DNA from: Proteocatella sp051653405
GTDB lineage: Bacteria > Bacillota > Clostridia > Peptostreptococcales > Filifactoraceae
Length of the DNA: 5,849 bases
Assembly: GCA_051653405.1 (NCBI GenBank)
Contig: JBOFWC010000218.1
Coordinates: forward strand, 1-5,849
Reading direction: 5' to 3'
Shown here: in pieces, positions 1-4,888 of the stretch
How the letters are laid out: the number at the start of each line of letters is the position of its first letter
Numbering within the stretch: position 1 is the stretch's first letter
Notes under the pieces: model-generated
The model's database searches: none
Told to the model about the DNA's origin: nothing
Seen by the model: only the letters and a program-made list of their open reading frames with translations
Position numbers and translations under genes: made by a program

Positions 1-829
1 AAAGAAAAAAATATTAAATATACGTCATGTGATTCAATTGATTTCTGCGGCATTAATAAATGGTTATGCCGCAGGATTTACTAAAGGAAAGATATTTACA
101 GGAGATTCAAAAGCATTATGTGTTCCAGTACTTAATTGTTATTCTTGTCCAGGAGCATTAGGCGCATGTCCAGTGGGCGCGCTTCAAGCTGTAATATCAG
201 GCAAAAAATATAATTTCTCATTTTATGTTTTAGGGACTATTATGTTATTTGGAGTTATTTTTGGAAGACTAATATGTGGATTTTTATGTCCTTTTGGATT
301 TATACAAGATTTACTACACAAAATACCATTTCCTAAAATTTCAGTACACAAAAAAATTGATAAACCTTTAAGGCTAGTAAAATATATAATTGCGATAGTT
401 ATGGTTATACTTCTTCCAATGTTACTTACAAATAAGTATGGAATAGCACCACCATATTTTTGTAAATGGATATGTCCAGCAGGAACATTAGAAGGTGGAA
501 TACCGCTAATTTTAACAAATGAAAGCTTAAGAGCAAGTTTAGGTTTTCTATTTAGTTGGAAAATGGGAATACTTATCTTGACCATAGTATTATCTATGAG
601 TATATATAGGCCTTTTTGTAAATATGTATGTCCGCTTGGCGCATTCTATGCATTATTTAACAAGATAAGCTTTTACAAAATGACAGTAGATAAGGACAAA
701 TGCACAAGTTGTGGAATCTGTATAAATAAATGTAAGATGCAGGTAGATGTAATAAATAATATCAATAGTACAGAATGTATTCGTTGTGGAGAATGTAAAA
801 AAAGTTGTCCATCAAAAGCAATAAAGTAG
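1..829 (+). CDS. Membrane 4Fe-4S binding protein, NapH/YccM-like (5'-truncated)
   Basis: This is a membrane-bound iron-sulfur protein, probably passing electrons between a membrane or soluble donor and an unknown partner. The reading frame is open to the left edge (phase starts at base 2), and the residues before the GTG at 29 (KKKILNIRHV) resemble the usual start of this family, so the true start lies outside the window; that GTG also has no ribosome binding site. Counting from the GTG codon: an N-terminal Cys-rich stretch (C31, C37, C40, C47 in a CYSCPGALGACP context), then CGFLCP (83-88), CKWICP (145-150) and CKYVCP (197-202), each beside hydrophobic helices (about 64-84, 117-134, 178-193). 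Two C-terminal ferredoxin motifs follow: C225/C228/C231/C235 and C250/C253/C256/C260-P. The first lacks the usual Pro after its fourth Cys. The layout matches the COG0348 polyferredoxin group. The partner and pathway are unknown. A strong terminator follows. Confidence 0.88.
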   Translation, partial: KKKILNIRHVIQLISAALINGYAAGFTKGKIFTGDSKALCVPVLNCYSCPGALGACPVGALQAVISGKKYNFSFYVLGTIMLFGVIFGRLICGFLCPFGFIQDLLHKIPFPKISVHKKIDKPLRLVKYIIAIVMVILLPMLLTNKYGIAPPYFCKWICPAGTLEGGIPLILTNESLRASLGFLFSWKMGILILTIVLSMSIYRPFCKYVCPLGAFYALFNKISFYKMTVDKDKCTSCGICINKCKMQVDVINNINSTECIRCGECKKSCPSKAIK

Positions 830-845
830 AATTTTATATTTAAAT

Positions 846-883
846 AAAAAGGAGTGAAAATTAAATAATTTTCACTCCTTTTT
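846..883. terminator. Bidirectional intrinsic terminator between convergent genes
   Basis: A perfect 17-bp inverted repeat: left arm 846-862, AAAT loop 863-866, right arm 867-883. Its core is GGAGTG/CACTCC. The right arm ends in a T run serving the + gene that ends at 829. The left arm begins with an A run, which is a U tract for the - gene ending at 919. It therefore fits termination in both directions. Confidence 0.9.
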
Positions 884-888
884 CGATG

Positions 889-906
889 TGCGCCAAGACT
901 GGCGCA
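889..906. other. Short GC-rich hairpin at the 3' end of the transporter gene
   Basis: TGCGCCA (889-895) and TGGCGCA (900-906) form a perfect 7-bp stem with a 4-base loop (AGAC). It is much more GC-rich than its surroundings and lies 12 bases past the stop of the - strand transporter gene, before the main terminator. No T run follows on either strand, so it is unlikely to terminate alone. It could stabilise the transporter mRNA's 3' end or be a protein-binding palindrome. Function is not known. Confidence 0.5.
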
Positions 907-918
907 ATATTAAGTTTA

Positions 919-2379
919 CTAGAAATTAAAAACTGTCATAAGGAAAAGTCCTAAAACTGAAAGTGGTATATAAACCATAATTACAAATTTAGAAGCTTCT
1001 CTAAGATATCCAAAGAAGTTTACACCAGCCATAGTTGTCATAGCATAGTTAACACCCTCCCAAGGAGCAATCCAAGCAAAAGTTCCTGTACCAAGGGCAT
1101 AAGTTGAAACCATAGTTTGTCTTGATATTCCCAAAAGGTCAGAAAGTGGAGCCATTATAGGCATTATAGTTGCAGCTAGTCCCGACATACTTTGAACAAA
1201 TAGCATAGCAATAGATGAAACTAGGAACATTATTAATACACAAAGAACTTTTGGCATATCAGTAAGCATTTGTGAAAGATAATGAAGAATTGTATCCATA
1301 GTATTACTGTTTGTAAGAATAGCAGTGATAACCCTTGAAGCACTTATCAAAAGCACTGCTGAAATTACAGAACACATACCTTCCGTAATTTTAGATATCA
1401 TTTCATTCACACTCAAGCCTCCAACAAGAGGTATTATTATTCCCATATATAAGAATACAGATGCTATTTCTCCAAACCACCAACCTTTAGTTAAAACACC
1501 AAATATTATAGTAGCTAGACCTGCAAAAACAAGTAGAAGCACAAGTATTCCTCTGAATGATATTCCTTCAAGCTCATTTAATGAAAGCTGAGCATATTCT
1601 TGCTTCTTTTTTAAATCAGATTCATAGCATATTGAAGATTGAGGATCATTCTTAACTTTAAATGCATATCTAAGAATATATGCAGACGTTGCTGTCATCA
1701 TAACAAACCACATAAATATACGAACAGTTATTCCTGACATCATAGGAAGATTTGCTAGTGCTTGTCCAATTCCTATATTGAAAGGATTTATAAATGCAGC
1801 AGAAGCACCTACAGCAACTGAAAAGTGAACTGTCATAAGACCGACCATCGAGTCAAATCCCATAACTACCGCAAGCGGGACCAGAACCAGTATAAATGGA
1901 ATAGATTCTTCATATATTCCAGCTGTTGCTCCAGCTAAACCGAAAGTATAAACACAAATTGGGATTATTATATAAGACTTAGACCCAAATCGTTTTACCA
2001 ATGAATTTATACCGTTAGTTACAGCGCCTGTAGCAATTATTGCGGTAAAAGCTCCAGAACAAATCATTATTAAAAAGCTTATGTCAGATGCCTCAACAGC
2101 CCCTTCCATAAAGGCAGTCCATAATTGTGGAAAGCCTTGAGGGACAGATTCTATGTAGTGAAAAGAATCGGGTTTAATAAGTTCTCTAGTATCTCCGTTA
2201 AGAGCATCAATAGCAACCTCATATCTATCGTATGCACCGCCTGGAATTATGTAAGTAGATATAGATAATGCTACAATTATAAAAAATACAATCAATAGTG
2301 GGTGAAGATTAGATAAAAAATCCCACTTGTTTTTCTGGGGTGATTCACCTTCGTTAATTTTTAGACTTTCGTTTTCCAT
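919..2379 (-). CDS. YfcC-family (DcuC-like) transporter
   Basis: A 486-aa inner-membrane secondary transporter of the YfcC/COG1288 type, in the wider DcuC / ion-transporter group. Relatives are annotated as C4-dicarboxylate carriers or basic amino acid (arginine/ornithine) antiporters, so the substrate cannot be named. Seen in the sequence: a polar N-terminus (1-25), a first membrane helix (about 27-46) running into the hallmark IPGGAYDR (45-52), and many further hydrophobic segments. Two re-entrant-type regions mark the two halves: ASAAFINPFNIGIGQALA near 192-209, and the SMSGLAATIMPIMAPLSDLLGIS region near 397-419. A cytoplasmic-type charged linker lies at about 241-272. GIYEES (154-159) is also typical. 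The start is supported by AGGAGG five bases upstream (2385-2390). It is transcribed away from the RpiR-type regulator from a strong predicted promoter. With the nearby M20 hydrolase, uptake of a peptide-like or N-acyl amino acid substrate is inferred. Confidence 0.9.
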   Translation of the reverse strand: MENESLKINEGESPQKNKWDFLSNLHPLLIVFFIIVALSISTYIIPGGAYDRYEVAIDALNGDTRELIKPDSFHYIESVPQGFPQLWTAFMEGAVEASDISFLIMICSGAFTAIIATGAVTNGINSLVKRFGSKSYIIIPICVYTFGLAGATAGIYEESIPFILVLVPLAVVMGFDSMVGLMTVHFSVAVGASAAFINPFNIGIGQALANLPMMSGITVRIFMWFVMMTATSAYILRYAFKVKNDPQSSICYESDLKKKQEYAQLSLNELEGISFRGILVLLLVFAGLATIIFGVLTKGWWFGEIASVFLYMGIIIPLVGGLSVNEMISKITEGMCSVISAVLLISASRVITAILTNSNTMDTILHYLSQMLTDMPKVLCVLIMFLVSSIAMLFVQSMSGLAATIMPIMAPLSDLLGISRQTMVSTYALGTGTFAWIAPWEGVNYAMTTMAGVNFFGYLREASKFVIMVYIPLSVLGLFLMTVFNF

Positions 2380-2409
2380 AAGGACCTCCTAAAATTTTTA
2401 AAAATAAAG

Positions 2410-2433
2410 AATAAAAATATTCATATTTTTATT
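2410..2433. promoter_or_regulatory. Perfect inverted repeat over the transporter -10/+1: candidate operator
   Basis: Arms AATAAAAATAT (2410-2420) and ATATTTTTATT (2423-2433) are perfect reverse complements separated by TC. The repeat covers the predicted start and part of the -10 of the transporter promoter, where a repressor would block transcription. A smaller nested palindrome GAATA-N4-TATTC (2409-2422) is also present. The left half, AATAAAAATATTCA, recurs exactly at 3397-3410. I infer binding by the adjacent RpiR-type regulator. The AT-rich background is the main caution. Confidence 0.5.
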
Positions 2434-2459
2434 ATATAAATTATTTTATTTATGGTCAA
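2431..2459 (-). promoter_or_regulatory. Sigma-A-type promoter for the YfcC-family transporter
   Basis: Read on the - strand, TTGACC (2459-2454) is followed by a 17-base spacer and a perfect TATAAT (2436-2431). This is the best promoter match in the window, five of six at -35. Predicted transcription start is near 2424, giving a leader of about 45 bases ending in the AGGAGG site. The start and -10 lie inside the inverted repeat 2410-2433. Confidence 0.75.
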
Positions 2460-2478
2460 GAGTTTTTAATATTTAGAA

Positions 2479-2490
2479 AATAAAAATATT
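2479..2490 (+). repeat. Third copy of the AATAAAAATATT motif, near the regulator's promoter
   Basis: AATAAAAATATT matches the first 12 of the 14 bases shared by 2410-2423 and 3397-3410, but continues with AT instead of CA. It overlaps the -35 position expected for the regulator's TATAAT at 2512-2517, so it could serve autoregulation. The match is weaker and chance is possible in such AT-rich DNA. Confidence 0.35.
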
Positions 2491-2504
2491 ATACAATTTA
2501 ATGG

Positions 2505-2517
2505 TACAATGTATAAT
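2505..2517 (+). promoter_or_regulatory. Probable -10 elements for the RpiR-type regulator gene
   Basis: A perfect TATAAT lies at 2512-2517. An overlapping alternative, TACAAT (2505-2510), is preceded by TGG and so looks like an extended -10. No good -35 is found at 17 bases from either one (TTATAC at 2489-2494 is weak), so this promoter would be weak or activator-dependent. The leader would be about 40 bases. Confidence 0.5.
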
Positions 2518-2548
2518 AGTACTAGCGATAAAATTTTAAAATTAATAT

Positions 2549-2553
2549 GGAGG
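2549..2553 (+). promoter_or_regulatory. Ribosome binding site deciding the regulator's start
   Basis: GGAGG lies 11 bases before the ATG at 2565. It overlaps an in-frame ATG at 2547, which has only A/T-rich sequence upstream and no Shine-Dalgarno of its own. The 2565 start is therefore preferred. Confidence 0.7.
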
Positions 2554-2564
2554 ACTTGATTTTT

Positions 2565-3401
2565 ATGACTGAAGCAACAATGAAGCAAAGAATTAAAGAT
2601 AAATACGAGCAATTGTCAAATAAGGAAAAAATTGTAGCAAAATATATAATAGACAATTACCAGCAATCTATGCTCTTGTCATCTACAGAGCTAGCAAAAA
2701 TATCAGGAGTAAGTGATACTGCTGTAGTTAGGTTTGCAAAATCACTTGGATTTAAGGGCTTTTTTGAATATAAAAATTGTATAAAGAAAGAATACATATC
2801 AACCCAAAAGGTATATTCATCACTATCACTTTTAGATAAAGATTCAGAAGGAAAAGTATTAAATGTGTATTTTAAAAGTTTAATGGGAGATATGAATAAT
2901 TTTATAAATAAAATAGATGACGAAACTTTATCAAGAGTATCAAAAACTATAATGAACGCAAAAAAATTATATATTGTAGGATTTGGATCGGATGAAGTAG
3001 TTGTAGCATATTTGAAAAATTATTTAAATTTAATGGGAGTTCATTGTATTCCAATAAGCGAAGAAGGGCTTGCATTAAAAGAAAAAATATTTCAGTTAGA
3101 CAAAGATGATGTTGTATTAATGTCAGCGTATCCAACGCTTATGGATAGTGAAAAATGGGTTGCAGAATATGTAAAATCTAAAAATGCTAAAATGATATTA
3201 ATTACTGATTCTGAAATAACCGCAAAACTCCTAGAAGTACCTGAATATGTTGCATTTTATGAAACTGCGGATAACTTTTTTAATTCGTATGTACTACAAA
3301 TGGCATATTGTAATGCATTGTTATTAAGAATATATGAACTTTATCCTGAAAAAACTACTAAATCAATGAAAAACTATCATGATATGCTAAGTTTTAAATA
3401 A
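2565..3401 (+). CDS. MurR/RpiR-family transcriptional regulator (HTH + SIS)
   Basis: A 278-aa DNA-binding regulator. The N-terminal HTH_6 domain covers about residues 1-78, including the family pattern LSNKEKIVAKYII (17-29) and the helix-turn-helix STELAKISGVSDTAVVRFAKSLGFKGFFEYK (40-70). A SIS ligand-binding domain runs from about 105 to 250, with its first strand and loop at LYIVGFGSDEVVV (135-147). The second loop, where phosphosugar-binding members carry S-x-S-G-x-T, reads SAYPTLMDS (187-195), so the usual phosphate-gripping residues appear altered. An in-frame ATG at 2547 would add six residues but has no ribosome binding site. The gene is divergent from the YfcC transporter and is followed, without a visible terminator, by the M20 hydrolase, so it most likely controls both. 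Whether it represses or activates is not visible. Family assignment is secure; the ligand is unknown. Confidence 0.92.
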   Translation: MTEATMKQRIKDKYEQLSNKEKIVAKYIIDNYQQSMLLSSTELAKISGVSDTAVVRFAKSLGFKGFFEYKNCIKKEYISTQKVYSSLSLLDKDSEGKVLNVYFKSLMGDMNNFINKIDDETLSRVSKTIMNAKKLYIVGFGSDEVVVAYLKNYLNLMGVHCIPISEEGLALKEKIFQLDKDDVVLMSAYPTLMDSEKWVAEYVKSKNAKMILITDSEITAKLLEVPEYVAFYETADNFFNSYVLQMAYCNALLLRIYELYPEKTTKSMKNYHDMLSFK

Positions 3402-3418
3402 AAATATTCAAAAAATAC
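3397..3418 (+). promoter_or_regulatory. Candidate operator upstream of the M20 gene (distal site)
   Basis: AATAAAAATATTCA (3397-3410) is identical to 2410-2423 in the transporter promoter. It overlaps TATTCAAAAAATAC (3405-3418), which recurs with one A fewer at 3435-3447. The site begins just before and includes the regulator's TAA stop (3399-3401) and lies about 55 bases upstream of the predicted start of M20 transcription. Binding by the RpiR-type regulator is inferred. Confidence 0.45.
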
Positions 3419-3434
3419 AAAAAATGAACTTTTA

Positions 3435-3447
3435 TATTCAAAAATAC
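3435..3447 (+). promoter_or_regulatory. Candidate operator upstream of the M20 gene (proximal site)
   Basis: TATTCAAAAATAC repeats the 3405-3418 element with one A deleted, about 30 bases (roughly three helical turns) downstream. It lies immediately upstream of the extended -10 at 3450-3458, in the -35 to -10 interval, where a bound protein would block RNA polymerase. Function is inferred from position and repetition only. Confidence 0.4.
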
Positions 3448-3449
3448 TG

Positions 3450-3458
3450 TGATATAAT
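3450..3458 (+). promoter_or_regulatory. Extended -10 promoter for the M20 hydrolase
   Basis: TGA-TATAAT forms a perfect extended -10 (TGn plus TATAAT). No convincing -35 is present at 17 bases. The predicted start is near 3465, giving a leader of about 30 bases. It allows the hydrolase to be expressed separately from the regulator, although readthrough from the regulator is also possible. Confidence 0.65.
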
Positions 3459-3495
3459 CAAGACAAAATAAAAAACTTATATTGGAGTTGAGAAT

Positions 3496-4725
3496 ATGAA
3501 AAATGATATCGAAGATTTAAAAAAAATTATTGATGATACTTTAGAAAAAGAATTTGGAACATTTAAGGCTATATCAGATTTTATTTTTAATACACCAGAG
3601 CTTGGTGGAGAAGAATTTAAATCATCTAGATACTTAGCAAATAAGCTTTCAGAATATGGATTTAAGGTAGAATTTCCATATGATAGTTTGAAAACTGCTT
3701 TTATTGCAGAGTATGGAAAGGCAGATGCAGAAACGACAATAGCATTTATTGCAGAATATGATGCAATTCCAGGTTTTGGAAAAGATGGAGGGCCTGGCCA
3801 TGCTTGTGGACACAATTGGATTTCAGCAACAATGTGTGGATGTGCAGTAGCTATGCAAAAGCTTACAGAAACGCTTGATTTTAAAGTGAAAGTAATCGGA
3901 ACTCCAGCAGAAGAAACTTTTGGAGCTAAATATGATATGATAAATTTTGGAGCATTTGATGATGTTGATTTTGCATTTCAAGCACACCTTGATGAATTTA
4001 CATCAATCGAAACCATATCACTTGCAATGAATTCAATAGAGTTTGATTTTAAAGGCTTAGCAGCGCATGCGGCGCAAAATCCAGACAAAGGAATTAATGC
4101 CCTTGATGCAGTAATACAGATGTTTAATGGGATAAATGCATTAAGACAGCATATAAAACAAGAATCTAGAATACATGGAATCATTACATATGGTGGAGAA
4201 GTTACAAATACTGTTCCAGATTTTGCACAATGCAGATTTTCAATAAGAGCAAAAGAAAAAGGATACTTAAAGGAAATTAGAAAAAAAGTTTTAGATATAG
4301 CAAAAGGAGCATCACTATGTACGGGCGCAACTTTAGAATATCGTGATTATGAAAATCCATATGATGATATGATTAACGTTCCATCTTTTACAAGTGTGTG
4401 TAAAAAACATTTCTCGGAATTTGGAATAACAGACTTTATTCCAGAGGATTGTTATCCAGGATCAGGTTCATCAGATATAGGAAATGTAAGTTATGTATGC
4501 CCTACCGTTTATCTAGAAATAGCACTTCCGGGAGAAGATTCAGTTGTAGTTCACGAAGAAAGCGCTATGGACTTAGTAAATTCAAATCAAGCGCTTGAAT
4601 TTATGAAAACAATCATAAAAACATATACTTACTCTGCGATGGATATAGTTTTAGACAAAAAACTAGCTGAGGAAATAAAGCAAGAACACTCTTTATTATA
4701 TAACCAGAGAATTAAAACAAATTAA
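3496..4725 (+). CDS. M20-family metallo-amidohydrolase, AbgB/ACY1L2-like
   Basis: A 409-aa cytoplasmic (no signal peptide) two-metal hydrolase expected to cut an amide bond in a dipeptide or N-acyl amino acid. Visible motifs: AFIAEYDAIPG (83-93); GPGHACGHN (99-107), where C104 and H106 are probable metal ligands; GTPAEE (135-140) with E139 the probable catalytic base and E140 a metal ligand; QAHLDE with H164; lid-domain GLAAHAAQNPDKGINALDA (187-205) with conserved H191; SGSSDIGNVSY (323-333); and VVHEES with H353, the probable last metal ligand. The lid/dimerisation domain spans about 180-290. HACGHN and SSDIGNVS resemble the AbgB (p-aminobenzoyl-glutamate hydrolase) and ACY1L2/PM20D2 (basic dipeptide) branch, not M20A peptidases. 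GGAG (3484-3487) sits eight bases before the ATG. The active-site set looks complete. The substrate is unknown; a basic dipeptide or N-acyl amino acid imported by the YfcC-type protein is the leading guess. Confidence 0.9.
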   Translation: MKNDIEDLKKIIDDTLEKEFGTFKAISDFIFNTPELGGEEFKSSRYLANKLSEYGFKVEFPYDSLKTAFIAEYGKADAETTIAFIAEYDAIPGFGKDGGPGHACGHNWISATMCGCAVAMQKLTETLDFKVKVIGTPAEETFGAKYDMINFGAFDDVDFAFQAHLDEFTSIETISLAMNSIEFDFKGLAAHAAQNPDKGINALDAVIQMFNGINALRQHIKQESRIHGIITYGGEVTNTVPDFAQCRFSIRAKEKGYLKEIRKKVLDIAKGASLCTGATLEYRDYENPYDDMINVPSFTSVCKKHFSEFGITDFIPEDCYPGSGSSDIGNVSYVCPTVYLEIALPGEDSVVVHEESAMDLVNSNQALEFMKTIIKTYTYSAMDIVLDKKLAEEIKQEHSLLYNQRIKTN

Positions 4726-4737
4726 TATATTTATAGG

Positions 4738-4773
4738 AGCTCTAAGTATTTATAAAATGCTTGGAGCTTTTTA
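4738..4773 (+). terminator. Intrinsic terminator of the M20 gene
   Basis: A 14-bp stem (4738-4751 with 4755-4768, including two G-U pairs) with a 3-base ATA loop, followed by a T run (4768-4772). It starts 12 bases after the hydrolase stop and separates the cassette from the Ere-like gene. Confidence 0.85.
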
Positions 4774-4791
4774 TTATGTACTATAATAACA

Positions 4792-4855
4792 TTGACTAAG
4801 TAAATAAAAAAGCATAGACTGAATATATATTAAAAAATGTATAAAGTAATATAAT
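4792..4855 (+). promoter_or_regulatory. Promoter region of the Ere-like gene (two candidates)
   Basis: Candidate one is TTGACT (4792-4797), a 17-base spacer and TAGACT (4815-4820, four of six). Candidate two is a perfect TATAAT (4850-4855) with no good -35, giving a start near 4862 and a leader of about 27 bases. The sequence cannot decide between them. Confidence 0.45.
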
Positions 4856-4888
4856 AAAATAAGTATTTAAGAAGAGGAGAACAGTTTT

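Noticed and set aside
29..31. GTG as the start codon of the 4Fe-4S protein
   Set aside because: No Shine-Dalgarno upstream, and the frame stays open to the window edge with residues that look like the normal N-terminus of the family. The true start is outside the window.
223..585. Antisense open frame within the 4Fe-4S gene
   Set aside because: It is a shadow of the well-supported + strand gene and has no recognisable domain.
1325..1591. Open frame on + inside the transporter gene
   Set aside because: It is fully contained in and antisense to the YfcC-type coding region, with no family signature.
2380..2546. Riboswitch or attenuator in the divergent gap
   Set aside because: The leaders are short and AT-rich, with no GC-containing stems or terminator. 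The only symmetry fits a DNA operator better.
3402..3450. Terminator between regulator and M20 gene
   Set aside because: Only A/T-rich repeats are present, with no GC-bearing stem followed by a T run, so readthrough remains possible.
3477..3815. Antisense open frame over the start of the M20 gene
   Set aside because: It lies opposite conserved M20 sequence and shows no recognisable product.
4821..4831. AATATATATT palindrome upstream of the Ere-like gene as another operator copy
   Set aside because: It is a simple alternating A/T run of 10 bases, does not match the AATAAAAATATTCA motif, and is expected by chance here.
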